A DNA stretch of 64,000 nt from Flavobacterium amnicola (GTDB taxonomy: Bacteria; Bacteroidota; Bacteroidia; Flavobacteriales; Flavobacteriaceae). Shown piece after piece: positions 36,106 through 44,872 of the stretch (position 1 is the stretch's first letter; each line of letters opens with the position of its first letter). Below the pieces are notes generated by a model. It was not told where the DNA came from. It ran no database searches and saw only the letters and a program-made list of their open reading frames with translations. The DNA lies in contig NZ_SBKO01000002.1 in NCBI RefSeq assembly GCF_004122165.1, forward strand, positions 310,001 to 374,000, in the 5' to 3' direction. The translations under genes were made by a program, and so were the position numbers.

Positions 36106-37389
36106 ATGTCAAATGCAATTTTGAAAGAACTTCCCGAATTAGTTGCCAAAAAAATCATCTCGGAAGAAGTGGCCCAAAACATTAAAAATTACTACCAAAA
36201 AAATCCGGATGAACATGCTAACAAACTCTTTACCATTTTCGGAATTATAGGGGCGTTATTAGGTGGATTAGGAGTCATTTTGATTTTAGCACACAATTGG
36301 GATGATTTTTCGGTTTTTACGAAAACAATCTTTTCTGTTATTCCCTTATTGCTGGGGCAATTGGCTTGTTTTTTTACCCTTATTAAAAAACCAGAATCGG
36401 TTTCGTGGCGCGAAAGTAGTGCCACTTTCTTACTGTTTGCCATTGCAGCATCTATTTCACTAGTAGCGCAAGTCTATAATATAAATGGAGATTTTCCGAA
36501 GTTTTTATTGACGTGGATTTTACTGTCCTTGCCTTTAATTTATATCATGCGCTCTTCTTTTGTATCCTTACTGTGTATTGCCGGAATAACCTGGTATTGT
36601 AGTGTGACCAATTACGGCTATCCAAGAATCCAAAATTTATACTGTTGGTTGCTATTATTGGCTATTATTCCACATTATTATTCATTACTAAAAGAGCTAC
36701 CAAAATCAAATTTTACCCGTTTTCATCATTGGTTCTTAGCCGCAACTGTATTAATTTGTTTTCCGAGTATTGCTCTAAAATCTAACAGTCTTATGATTGT
36801 TGGCTTTACTTCACTCTTAGCCATCTATTATTTTATTGGAAAACAGAGTTTCTTTCTGAATTTGAACCAAAACAGAAATGGATATTGGTTTATGGGGAAA
36901 GTTGGAACCTTAATCCTACTTTTTACGCTAAGTTTTAAAGGACCTTGGACAGATTTACAGCGTCAAGCAATGGAATATAATTATGTAGAATGTAGCATCT
37001 ACGCTCTTTTGTTTCTGTTTGCTGGATTTTTGGTATTCAAACAAGTTCAAAAAGTAGAACTATTAAAGATGAATCCAATCGGATTAGCATTTATTCTAAT
37101 TACAATTCTTTACTTTATTTGCCCAAAAACAGAAGCTGGATTTTTAGTTACTATCACCAATCTTTTTATCTTATTAATAGGCGTTTATGAAATTCGAAAA
37201 GGATCAGAAACGTACAGTTTGTACAAATTAAACTTCGGATTAGTATGCATTGCAATTTTAATTATTTGCCGATTTTTTGATACTGAAATGAGCTTCATCA
37301 TTAGAGGTTTACTTTTTATTGGAATAGGTTTTGGATTCTTCTTATTAAATTATTATTTACTTAAAAAGCGTAAGCAACATGAAAAATAG
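36106..37389 (+). CDS. DUF2157 domain membrane protein
   Basis: The 427-residue protein has a short cytoplasmic N-terminal helical part (ELPELVAKKIISEEVAQNIKNYY) and then about 12 hydrophobic helices. The first, FGIIGALLGGLGVILILAHNWDDF, is the hallmark of DUF2157, whose members are predicted small-molecule or structural membrane proteins of unknown function. The downstream GDYXXLXY gene overlaps its 3' end by 11 bases. In other bacteria a DUF4401 protein often completes this set and none is present here. The C-terminal helix set may cover that role. Confidence 0.87.
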   Translation: MSNAILKELPELVAKKIISEEVAQNIKNYYQKNPDEHANKLFTIFGIIGALLGGLGVILILAHNWDDFSVFTKTIFSVIPLLLGQLACFFTLIKKPESVSWRESSATFLLFAIAASISLVAQVYNINGDFPKFLLTWILLSLPLIYIMRSSFVSLLCIAGITWYCSVTNYGYPRIQNLYCWLLLLAIIPHYYSLLKELPKSNFTRFHHWFLAATVLICFPSIALKSNSLMIVGFTSLLAIYYFIGKQSFFLNLNQNRNGYWFMGKVGTLILLFTLSFKGPWTDLQRQAMEYNYVECSIYALLFLFAGFLVFKQVQKVELLKMNPIGLAFILITILYFICPKTEAGFLVTITNLFILLIGVYEIRKGSETYSLYKLNFGLVCIAILIICRFFDTEMSFIIRGLLFIGIGFGFFLLNYYLLKKRKQHEK

Positions 37390-37951
37390 AAATATAATAC
37401 TATTCGCTTTTTTAGCATTGGTAATTGCACAATTGGCTGTGCCTGTGCAAATGATTTTCCACAATAATGATATTCTTAGCAATGGACAACTCTACAAGTT
37501 TAAGGCTCAACCTATTGATCCCTACGATGCTTTTAGAGGAAAATATATTCATTTGAATTTTGAAGAAAGTACCCTTTACACAAAAGATTCTATTGTAGAT
37601 AGTGAAAGCTATGTAGCCGTTTTAGGAACCGATAAAAAGGGGTTTGCTAAAATTACAAAACTCAGACGAAAACCAATTAAAAACGAAACCTACATAAACC
37701 TAAAATCGCTTTATAGTTATAGAGCTTCAGAAACTGACAAACGTTTTTTTGTAACGTTGAATTTTCCATTTGATCGATTTTACATGAACGAATACAAAGC
37801 GCCAAAAGCAGAAGAAAGCTACAATTCATCTGTTAGGGATTCTTCCAAAAATGTATATGCTGTAGTTGCTGTAAAAGAAGGTGAAGCCATCATTAAAGAT
37901 GTCATGATTGATGGAATTCCTATTAAAGATTATGTAGCCAAAAGAAAATAA
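37379..37951 (+). CDS. GDYXXLXY domain-containing protein
   Basis: This 190-residue protein is anchored by one N-terminal helix (IILFAFLALVIAQLAVPVQMI). The periplasmic part contains PYDAFRGKYIHLNFE, a variant of the GDYVxLxY signature (here GKYIHLNF), and ends in IIKDVMIDGIPIKDYV. The family always travels with DUF2157/DUF4401 genes and is uncharacterised. The ATG lies inside the DUF2157 coding region, implying translational coupling. Confidence 0.85.
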   Translation: MKNRNIILFAFLALVIAQLAVPVQMIFHNNDILSNGQLYKFKAQPIDPYDAFRGKYIHLNFEESTLYTKDSIVDSESYVAVLGTDKKGFAKITKLRRKPIKNETYINLKSLYSYRASETDKRFFVTLNFPFDRFYMNEYKAPKAEESYNSSVRDSSKNVYAVVAVKEGEAIIKDVMIDGIPIKDYVAKRK

Positions 37952-37985
37952 ATTCAAATAACAGGTTTAAACCAATTATTTAACC

Positions 37986-38060
37986 TACATTTGCACCGAA
38001 TGACACAGCAATGTGGTTACACATTCACCATAAAAGTCGATCGCTCCAGGTCGGCTTTTG
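37986..38060 (+). ncRNA. Candidate short two-hairpin transcript (or trailing terminator)
   Basis: A -7-like TACATTTG (37986-37993) is followed by a perfect hairpin AATGTG-GTTA-CACATT (38010-38025). A second stem AAAAGTCGA/TCGGCTTTT (38032-38040 with 38051-38059, one G.U) ends in TTTTG. It lies 50-100 bases after the GDYXXLXY stop. It may be a tiny independent RNA or simply the terminator of that operon. No -33 element was found. Confidence 0.3.
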
Positions 38061-38098
38061 TACTTTATAGCCCTTCCTATTTTCAAAAAAAAAAAGTC

Positions 38099-38340
38099 AA
38101 AAAAAAAGCTGCTCCTGTAAAGGTGCAGCTTTCATAACTAAAATTTTAAAATAGAAGTAGTTATTCCCAAAAACATTCACTTAAATTAATAAAGAAGTTG
38201 AATTGCAATTTAGACTTTATACTATATGAAGAATCTATTATACGAACAATTTAACAGTATGAGTCAAAAAATCTTTATCACCCAATTTTAAGCTATAACA
38301 AAATTTTAGTTTTTTAGTTTGTTTGTTTAATATAAGAACG
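38099..38340 (-). ncRNA. Candidate minus-strand small RNA
   Basis: Between the GDYXXLXY and rdgB genes the minus strand has a full promoter (38374-38346) and about 220 bases later an intrinsic terminator. The terminator stem AAAGCTGC/GCAGCTTT (38105-38112 with 38125-38132) is followed on the minus strand by T9. The transcribed stretch is very AT-rich and no convincing reading frame fills it: the longest frames are about 25-35 codons with poor composition. No known RNA family is recognisable by eye. Confidence 0.35.
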
Positions 38341-38345
38341 TAGGA

Positions 38346-38374
38346 CAAACTTACTACGCCTATTACAATTACAA
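38346..38374 (-). promoter_or_regulatory. Minus-strand promoter in the 37952-38456 gap
   Basis: TTG (38374-38372) is followed after 18 bases by TAAGTTTG (38353-38346) on the minus strand. It is not upstream of any annotated minus-strand gene within this gap. Confidence 0.5.
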
Positions 38375-38423
38375 TTACGGATTTTCCGCATATTTTGTTA
38401 AAGTTTCATTTTCAAAATTCTGT

Positions 38424-38431
38424 TATCTTTG
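38424..38431 (+). promoter_or_regulatory. -7 element for rdgB
   Basis: TATCTTTG lies 25 bases before the rdgB ATG. The nearest upstream TTG is 26 bases away, slightly too far, so only the -7 box is claimed. The rest of the gap (38133-38456) holds the small-RNA candidate and no convincing gene. Confidence 0.4.
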
Positions 38432-38456
38432 CTTCACAACTATTCAAACAACAACA

Positions 38457-39029
38457 ATGCAACTCGTTTTCGCTTCCAATAATCAGAATAAAATCAAAGA
38501 AATTCAGCAATTAGTGCCGTCAACCATTCAAATTTTAAGTTTAAAAGATATAGGTTGCACTGTTGATATTCCTGAAACGGCCAATACCATTGAAGGCAAT
38601 GCAATGCTGAAAGCCAATTATGTTACCGAACAGTACGGCTATCCTTGTTTTGCTGATGATAGCGGATTAGAAATTGATATTTTAAACGGAGAACCTGGTG
38701 TGTATTCAGCCCGATATGCAGGACCTCAAAGGAATGATGATGATAACATGAATAAGGTATTAGAGAAATTGAAAAATCAATCCAACAGAAAAGCCAACTT
38801 CAAAACGGTTATTGCTTTAAATTTAAATGGAACACAACAGTTATTTACCGGAATTATCAACGGAACCCTTATCGAAGAGAAAAAAGGAACTAATGGATTT
38901 GGTTATGATCCAATATTTGTAGCCGATGGTTTTACCCAAACGTTTGCCGAACTTTCGATGGAAGAAAAATCGGCCATTAGCCATCGCGCAAAAGCTGTCA
39001 AACAATTGATAGAATTCTTACATAAATAA
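38457..39029 (+). CDS. rdgB: Non-canonical purine NTP pyrophosphatase (RdgB/HAM1)
   Basis: The 190-residue cytoplasmic enzyme hydrolyses ITP, dITP and XTP to monophosphates and keeps them out of nucleic acids. FASNNQNKIKEI is the N-terminal nucleotide-binding motif. FADDSGLEIDILNGEPGVYSARYAG carries the catalytic Asp pair and the purine-binding segment. GTNGFGYDPIF and ISHRAKAVKQL complete the family signature. Length is standard. It is transcribed as a single gene ahead of the DEAD-box helicase. Confidence 0.96.
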   Translation: MQLVFASNNQNKIKEIQQLVPSTIQILSLKDIGCTVDIPETANTIEGNAMLKANYVTEQYGYPCFADDSGLEIDILNGEPGVYSARYAGPQRNDDDNMNKVLEKLKNQSNRKANFKTVIALNLNGTQQLFTGIINGTLIEEKKGTNGFGYDPIFVADGFTQTFAELSMEEKSAISHRAKAVKQLIEFLHK

Positions 39030-39162
39030 TCAATTTCAACAAAGAAATTATTTAAGTTAGCGGTAAACTCTTTTCTCTTGCCTCTTTTCTCTTTTTTCTA
39101 TTTCAATTAACTGCTTAAAAATCAATTATTTAATATAATTAGATTATTCCAAATATAAACAC

Positions 39163-39170
39163 TACTTTTG
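39163..39170 (+). promoter_or_regulatory. -7 element for the DEAD-box helicase gene
   Basis: TACTTTTG lies 20 bases upstream of the ATG at 39191. The 160-base gap before it also contains a CT-rich tract (39068-39100). Confidence 0.4.
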
Positions 39171-39190
39171 CACCCAATTTAAAATAATTT

Positions 39191-41107
39191 ATGAATAAAT
39201 TTGAACAATTAGGTCTGAATGAGTCGTTACTGCTGGCGATCAAGGATCTAGGATTTGAGAATCCGTCAGAAGTGCAAGAAAAAGCGATTCCAGTACTATT
39301 GGAGCAAAACACAGACTTAGTCGCATTAGCACAAACAGGAACAGGGAAAACGGCAGCTTTTGGTTTTCCGCTAATTCAAAAAATTGATGCTGAAGACAGA
39401 AGTACACAAGCGTTAATTTTATCCCCAACGCGTGAGCTATGCTTACAAATCACCAACGAGATTAAACAATACTCAAAATACATAAAAGGGTTACATACAG
39501 TGGCGGTTTATGGTGGTGCAAGCATTACAGAACAAGCCCGAGAAATTAAAAGAGGTGCACAAATTATTGTGGCAACTCCAGGTAGAATGCAAGACATGAT
39601 TAATCGTGGACTTGTAAACATTAAAAACATCAACTTTTGTATTCTTGACGAAGCCGATGAGATGTTGAACATGGGCTTTTATGAAGACATCGTATCGATT
39701 TTATCCGATACTCCAGACGAAAAAAATACGTGGTTATTCTCGGCAACAATGCCTGCAGAAGTAGCTCGTATTGCTAAAAAATTCATGCACGACCCTGCAG
39801 AAGTTACTGTAGGATCTAAGAATTCAGGTTCTAAAACTGTTTCGCACGAATTTTACTTAGTAAATGCTCGTGATCGTTACGAAGCTTTGAAAAGATTGGC
39901 AGACGCGAATCCAGATATTTTCTCAGTAGTTTTTTGTAGAACAAAACGTGATACACAAGCTGTTGCAGAAAAATTAATCGAAGACGGATATAGTGCTGCT
40001 GCATTACACGGTGACTTATCTCAAGCACAACGTGATGGTGTTATGAAAGCTTTCCGTGGTCGTCAAATTCAAATGTTAGTAGCGACAGACGTTGCTGCTC
40101 GTGGAATTGACGTAGACAATATTACACACGTAGTCAACTACCAATTACCAGATGAAATCGAAACCTATAACCACCGTTCAGGTCGTACAGGTCGTGCGGG
40201 TAGATTAGGTACTTCTATCGTAATTATCACCAAAAGTGAAATTCGTAAGATTAATGCAATCGAAAAAATCATCCAACAAAAATTCGAAGAAAAAACCATT
40301 CCTTCTGGAATTGAAATCTGCGAAATTCAGTTGTTACACTTAGCGAATAAAATTAAAGATACCGAAGTTGATCACGAAATTGACAACTACCTTCCTGCTA
40401 TTAACGAAGTATTAGACGGATTGTCTAAAGAAGAGTTAATCAAGAAAATGGTATCTGTAGAATTTAACCGATTCATTGCTTACTACAAAAAGAAACGTGA
40501 TTTATCCGGTGAAAAAGGTGGCGACAGAGAAAGAAGCTCAGAACCAAGAGAAATTAGAGCGGGAGATCCTGTTCGTTATTTCGTTAACATTGGAGCTAGA
40601 GACGATTTCGATTGGATGCAATTGAAAGATTTCTTAAAAGAAACGCTAGACTTAGGTCGTGACGATGTATTCAAAGTAGATGTTAAAGAAGGATTCTCTT
40701 TCTTTAATACTGATGGAGAACACACTGAAAAAGTAATGTCTGTTCTTAACGGATTTGACCTTAACGGAAGACGTATTAATGTAGAAATTTCTAAAAACGA
40801 TGGTGGAGGAAACTCTTCTCGTCGTGATCATAACGGACGCTCAGGTGGCGGAAGACGTGAAGGTGGATTTAGAGGAGAAAGAAGCTCTTCACCAAGAGGT
40901 GGTGGTGCTTTCGGACCAAGATCTGAATCTCGTGGTGAGTCTCGTTCAAGCGACAGAGGACCAAGACGTGAAGGTGGTTTCACTAGAGGTTCTGCTCCAA
41001 GAGGAGAATCTTCTGAAAGAGCTCCAAGAAACGAAAGACGTTCTGACAGCGCTCCGCGTCGTTCTGATTCTAGTGCACCTAGAGAAAGAAGACCAAGAAG
41101 AAGCTAG
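39191..41107 (+). CDS. DEAD-box RNA helicase with DbpA-type RNA-binding domain and Arg/Gly-rich tail
   Basis: The 638-residue protein has a complete superfamily 2 core: Q motif (FEQLGLNESLLLAI), motif I AQTGTGKT (47-54), DEAD (153-156), SAT, and HRSGRTGRAG (VI). A DbpA/CsdA-like RRM-type domain follows at about 455-530 (DPVRYFVNIGARDDF ... FNTDGEHTEKVM). The last 110 residues are low-complexity Arg, Gly, Ser and Glu (repeats like RREGGF and RGESRSS), ending RRPRRS. It should unwind RNA in ribosome assembly or cold adaptation, similar to DeaD/CsdA. The tail is likely disordered and RNA-binding. Confidence 0.95.
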   Translation: MNKFEQLGLNESLLLAIKDLGFENPSEVQEKAIPVLLEQNTDLVALAQTGTGKTAAFGFPLIQKIDAEDRSTQALILSPTRELCLQITNEIKQYSKYIKGLHTVAVYGGASITEQAREIKRGAQIIVATPGRMQDMINRGLVNIKNINFCILDEADEMLNMGFYEDIVSILSDTPDEKNTWLFSATMPAEVARIAKKFMHDPAEVTVGSKNSGSKTVSHEFYLVNARDRYEALKRLADANPDIFSVVFCRTKRDTQAVAEKLIEDGYSAAALHGDLSQAQRDGVMKAFRGRQIQMLVATDVAARGIDVDNITHVVNYQLPDEIETYNHRSGRTGRAGRLGTSIVIITKSEIRKINAIEKIIQQKFEEKTIPSGIEICEIQLLHLANKIKDTEVDHEIDNYLPAINEVLDGLSKEELIKKMVSVEFNRFIAYYKKKRDLSGEKGGDRERSSEPREIRAGDPVRYFVNIGARDDFDWMQLKDFLKETLDLGRDDVFKVDVKEGFSFFNTDGEHTEKVMSVLNGFDLNGRRINVEISKNDGGGNSSRRDHNGRSGGGRREGGFRGERSSSPRGGGAFGPRSESRGESRSSDRGPRREGGFTRGSAPRGESSERAPRNERRSDSAPRRSDSSAPRERRPRRS

Positions 41108-41210
41108 GACTTTGGAAGAAGTTAACACTTTTTGTTAATTTTCTTATAATTCTATATAAACTGTAAAATATCTCGTAACGAATAGTTACTTTAGCCTCAC
41201 AAATTAGGCT

Positions 41211-41966
41211 ATGAGATATTTTACAGTTTTCTTTTTATACATATTTTCCATTACAGCGTTTGCGCAAGAAACCACCGTACAGGGAACAATCGTTAATGAC
41301 AATACCTTATTCCCCATTTGGAATGTAAATATTGTGAACACCAACAAAGTACGTGGCGCCATTTCTGATGCTAAAGGTAATTTCGAAATTAATGCCGAAG
41401 TAAACGATATCTTACTTATTTCGTGTTTGGGTTTTCAATCAATTGAAGTCAAAGTCACCAACGACTGGATAAAAAACCGTACCACACGAATCAAATTGAC
41501 TGAAAAAGCCTATGCTTTGGAAGAAATTGTAATTCCGCCCTACGAATTAACTGGTTATTTGGAAGTCGATTCTAAATTAATTCCCGAACGAGAAAACTAT
41601 TGGTATTCGATTGCTGGTTTAACGCAACGTTATGAAGGCGGTGAAAACTCGCCTAACGCATTTGGACGCGTTATGGGTTCCTTATTTAATCCTGCTGATG
41701 CTTTGTACAATTTCTTCGGAAAAAAGCCAAAAGAGCTTAAAAAATTGCGTGAACTTAAAAATGATGACAAGCTTCGCGGTATCCTTCAAAACCGTTACGA
41801 TCGTCAAACCATTTATTTGATGCTTGGTATTAACCAAAAAGAACTAAACGAAATCTTAGAACGTTGCAATTATTCAGAAGCCTTTATGAAAACCGCTAAT
41901 GATTTACAGGTTCTGGATGCGGTAAGTGGTTGTTATGAAGAGTACAAGATTTTGAAGAAGAAGTAA
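41211..41966 (+). CDS. Carboxypeptidase-regulatory-like domain protein
   Basis: The 251-residue exported protein starts with a signal peptide ending TAFAQE. Residues 22-110 form the carboxypeptidase-regulatory-like beta-sandwich found at the N-terminus of TonB-dependent receptors (VQGTIVNDNTLFPIWNVNIV, GAISDAKGNFEI, LLISCLGFQSIEV). The rest (about 120-250) is helical and includes FFGKKPKELKKLRELKNDD and YDRQTIYLMLGINQKELNEIL. There is no receptor barrel. It is presumably periplasmic or attached at the outer membrane, with unknown function. It converges on trmH. Confidence 0.85.
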   Translation: MRYFTVFFLYIFSITAFAQETTVQGTIVNDNTLFPIWNVNIVNTNKVRGAISDAKGNFEINAEVNDILLISCLGFQSIEVKVTNDWIKNRTTRIKLTEKAYALEEIVIPPYELTGYLEVDSKLIPERENYWYSIAGLTQRYEGGENSPNAFGRVMGSLFNPADALYNFFGKKPKELKKLRELKNDDKLRGILQNRYDRQTIYLMLGINQKELNEILERCNYSEAFMKTANDLQVLDAVSGCYEEYKILKKK

Positions 41967-42010
41967 TTATACAATAGCAATAACAATTTTCAATTTCAAT
42001 ATTGACATTG

Positions 42011-42694
42011 CTATTGATTTTTGACATTGAAGTTCTCCAAATACTTCTGAGTAATAAAATCAAAATCTTTAATCGATTTTCGGGCCCAATCGATTCGCTT
42101 TTCCAGTATTTCTGCTTCTGATAATTTCCAATCAATATCCGAATGACGCAAACGTGTGGAAACATTTTGCAAAATAATAGCCGCCGATACGGAAATATTC
42201 AAACTCTCTGTAAAACCCACCATCGGAATTTTTAAATAGCCATCGGCTTGGCTCATCACTTCTTCCGACAATCCATTTTTTTCGGTCCCAAAGAAAAATA
42301 CGGAAGGCTTCGTAATGTCAAAATCTTCCAGTTCACAATCCTCTTCGTGTGGTGTGGTAGCAATTATCTGATAGCCTTTAGCTTTTAAATCATCAATACA
42401 GTTTTGATTGGTTGCATAACGATGAATATCAACCCATTTCTGGGCACCCATTGCAATTTCGCCATCTATAGTCTTTCCAAATTTATGTTCAATAACATGT
42501 AAATCCTGGATTCCGAAAACTTCGCAACTACGCATTACCGCACTGGTATTGTGCAACTGAAAAATATCTTCCATAGCCACTGTAAAATGCTTGGTTCTGT
42601 TTTCCAACACACGTAAGAAACCCTCTTTTCTGTTTTCGGTTAAAAATCCTTCTAAGTATTGTAAATAATCTTCGTCTTGAAATAGCGATTCCAT
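42011..42694 (-). CDS. trmH: tRNA 2'-O-ribose methyltransferase (TrmH/SpoU family)
   Basis: The 227-residue SPOUT-class enzyme probably methylates Gm18 of tRNA. Motif 1 is NTSAVMRSCEVFG, motif 2 FFGTEKNGLSEEV, and motif 3 IPMVGFTESLNISVSAAI forms the SAM-binding knot. IAMGAQKWVDI and the N-terminal extension of about 50 residues match TrmH rather than TrmL or RlmB. A -7 element TATCTTTG (minus strand 42728-42721) lies 27 bases upstream. The gene is divergent from the sirtuin gene, with a 42-base gap. Confidence 0.9.
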   Translation of the reverse strand: MESLFQDEDYLQYLEGFLTENRKEGFLRVLENRTKHFTVAMEDIFQLHNTSAVMRSCEVFGIQDLHVIEHKFGKTIDGEIAMGAQKWVDIHRYATNQNCIDDLKAKGYQIIATTPHEEDCELEDFDITKPSVFFFGTEKNGLSEEVMSQADGYLKIPMVGFTESLNISVSAAIILQNVSTRLRHSDIDWKLSEAEILEKRIDWARKSIKDFDFITQKYLENFNVKNQ

Positions 42695-42736
42695 AAATGG
42701 ATAATTTTCTTTAATTTCGACAAAGATAAAATTAAA

Positions 42737-43420
42737 ATGAAGAAAAAAATAGTTGTTTTAACTGGTGCCGGAATGAGTGCTGAAAGCGGCATTAGTACGT
42801 TTCGCGATTCCAACGGACTTTGGGAAAACCATGATATTATGGAAGTAGCTTCTCCCGAAGGCTGGCAGAACAATCCTGCTTTGGTCTTGGATTTCTACAA
42901 CAAACGCCGCGCACAACTTAAGGAAGTCAAACCCAATCGTGGGCATGAAATTCTAGTCGAATTAGAACAACAATTTGAAGTCCAAATCATCACTCAAAAT
43001 GTAGATAATTTACATGAAAGAGCGGGAAACACCAATATTTTACACCTTCACGGCGAATTGGTAAAAGTTCGTGGTGAGTTTTCAGAAAATGAAAGCATGT
43101 ATTGGGAAGATGACATCTACATTGGAGATAAAAATAATAAGGGTGAACAATTGCGTCCCGATATCGTTTGGTTTGGCGAAGCGGTACCTGCCATTGACAA
43201 AGCCATTCCCATTATGCAACAAACCGATATTGTGATTATCATTGGTACTTCATTACAGGTTTATCCTGCTGCTGGTTTGATGCATTATGCCAAATCGAAT
43301 GTTCCGGTATATTATATCGACCCGAATCCAGCTTCCATTTATGATTTACCGAATCAATTGGAAGTTTTAGCAATGAGTGCCAGCGTAGGACTTGAAAAAA
43401 TTCAATTGCAATTACAATAA
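42737..43420 (+). CDS. SIR2-family NAD-dependent protein deacylase lacking zinc cysteines
   Basis: This 227-residue sirtuin has GAGMSAESGISTFRD (residues 9-23) and QNVD (87-90), with catalytic His105 in HLHGELVKV. VWFGEAVP and IIGTSLQVYPAAGL form the NAD site. Tyr54 and Arg57 (YNKR) reproduce the Y-x-x-R pair that gives CobB/SIRT5-type enzymes their preference for succinyl- and malonyl-lysine. The structural zinc-ribbon cysteines are missing: the region between residues 110 and 150 has no Cys. It should remove acyl groups from lysines and release nicotinamide and O-acyl-ADP-ribose. Confidence 0.92.
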   Translation: MKKKIVVLTGAGMSAESGISTFRDSNGLWENHDIMEVASPEGWQNNPALVLDFYNKRRAQLKEVKPNRGHEILVELEQQFEVQIITQNVDNLHERAGNTNILHLHGELVKVRGEFSENESMYWEDDIYIGDKNNKGEQLRPDIVWFGEAVPAIDKAIPIMQQTDIVIIIGTSLQVYPAAGLMHYAKSNVPVYYIDPNPASIYDLPNQLEVLAMSASVGLEKIQLQLQ

Positions 43421-43468
43421 TCAACCACAATCATAAAATCGCGAATAAAAACTTATGACTTTTGCCTT

Positions 43469-43497
43469 TTGGCTTGTGACTAAAAAAAGTATCTTTG
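43469..43497 (+). promoter_or_regulatory. Promoter for purB
   Basis: TTG (43469-43471) is followed after 18 bases by TATCTTTG (43490-43497), 25 bases before the ATG. This is one of the best matches in the window. Confidence 0.6.
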
Positions 43498-43522
43498 CCC
43501 TTTCTTAAACAACACACAACAA

Positions 43523-44866
43523 ATGCAACTAACTGAATTGAATGCTATTTCGCCAATTGACGGTCGTTATAGAAATAAAACTGTTTCCTTAGCTCCTTAT
43601 TTTTCAGAAGAAGCCTTAATCAAATACCGCGTTTTAATTGAAGTAGAGTACTTTATTGCGCTTTGTGAAGCCAATTTGCCGCAACTAGCCACTGTTGATA
43701 AAGGTCTTTATGGAAATTTGAGAAACATCTACGAAAACTTTTCTACCGAAGATGCTTTGTGGATTAAAGAAACGGAAAAAACGACCAATCACGACGTTAA
43801 AGCGGTGGAATATTTTATCAAAACCAAATTTGATGCGTTAGGTTTACAACAATACAAAGAGTTCATCCACTTCGGATTGACTTCTCAAGATATCAACAAC
43901 ACTGCTATTCCGCTTTCGACGAAAGATGCTTTTGAAAAAGTGTACTTACCAAGTTTAATTGGTTTGGTTTCGAAATTAAAAGAATTGAGTGTAGAATGGA
44001 AGGACATTCCAATGTTGGCTCGAACGCACGGACAACCCGCCTCTCCTACTCGTTTAGGTAAAGAAATTCATGTTTTCGTAGAGCGTTTAGAAGAACAAAT
44101 GCGTTTGTTATTCAACGTGCCTTTTGCTGCTAAATTTGGTGGTGCAACTGGAAACTATAATGCTCACGTTGTCGCTTATCCTAATAATGATTGGAAAGCG
44201 TTCGGAACTAATTTTGTGGAAGACATTTTAGGTTTACATCATTCATTCCCAACGACTCAAATTGAACATTACGATCATTTTGCAGCCTTTTTCGATGCGT
44301 TGAAACGTATCAATACCATTTTAATTGATTTGGATCGAGATATTTGGACCTATGTTTCGATGGAATATTTCAAACAAAAAATCAAAGCAGGAGAAATCGG
44401 TTCTTCGGCCATGCCACATAAAGTAAATCCGATTGATTTTGAAAATTCGGAAGGAAATTTGGGTATTGCCAACGCTATTTTCGAACATTTATCAGCAAAA
44501 TTACCTATTTCAAGATTACAACGCGATTTGACTGATAGTACGGTTTTGAGAAACATTGGAGTACCAATGGGGCATACTTTAATCGCTTTTGAAGCCACTT
44601 TAAAAGGATTAAACAAATTGTTATTGAATGAAGATAAATTCGCCGAAGATTTAGAGAAAAACTGGGCCGTTGTTGCGGAAGCAATTCAAACCATATTGCG
44701 TCGCGAAGGCTATCCAAATCCTTATGAAGCGTTGAAAGATTTAACGAGAACCAATTCGGTAATCAACAAAGAATCGATTCACGCGTTTATCGAAACCCTA
44801 AATGTTTCAGATGCCATCAAAGCAGAATTAAAAGTGATAACTCCAAGTAACTATTTGGGGATATAA
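43523..44866 (+). CDS. purB: Adenylosuccinate lyase
   Basis: The 447-residue fumarase/aspartase-superfamily enzyme cleaves SAICAR and adenylosuccinate in purine synthesis. GSSAMPHKVNPIDFENSEGN is the flexible signature loop containing the catalytic Ser, FGLTSQDINNTA the substrate loop and ARTHGQPASPTRLG the His-containing segment. Length is that of the E. coli-type PurB. It converges on guaB, another purine enzyme, with a palindromic repeat between them. Confidence 0.97.
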   Translation: MQLTELNAISPIDGRYRNKTVSLAPYFSEEALIKYRVLIEVEYFIALCEANLPQLATVDKGLYGNLRNIYENFSTEDALWIKETEKTTNHDVKAVEYFIKTKFDALGLQQYKEFIHFGLTSQDINNTAIPLSTKDAFEKVYLPSLIGLVSKLKELSVEWKDIPMLARTHGQPASPTRLGKEIHVFVERLEEQMRLLFNVPFAAKFGGATGNYNAHVVAYPNNDWKAFGTNFVEDILGLHHSFPTTQIEHYDHFAAFFDALKRINTILIDLDRDIWTYVSMEYFKQKIKAGEIGSSAMPHKVNPIDFENSEGNLGIANAIFEHLSAKLPISRLQRDLTDSTVLRNIGVPMGHTLIAFEATLKGLNKLLLNEDKFAEDLEKNWAVVAEAIQTILRREGYPNPYEALKDLTRTNSVINKESIHAFIETLNVSDAIKAELKVITPSNYLGI

Positions 44867-44872
44867 TAAAAA

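Noticed and set aside
38000..38137. 45-codon frame beginning ATGACACAGCAA
   Set aside because: It runs through two hairpins and a poly-A tract that would give poly-Lys; the composition is not protein-like and the structures explain the region better.
40800..41138. Open frame of 112 residues rich in Glu, Val and Leu
   Set aside because: It is the +1-shifted reading of the repetitive Arg/Gly-rich helicase tail; low-complexity DNA keeps several frames open.
41972..42016. Inverted repeat CAATAGCAA ... TTGCTATTG as terminator between the 41211 gene and trmH
   Set aside because: The loop of 27 bases and lack of a T run make it weak; it also overlaps the trmH stop.
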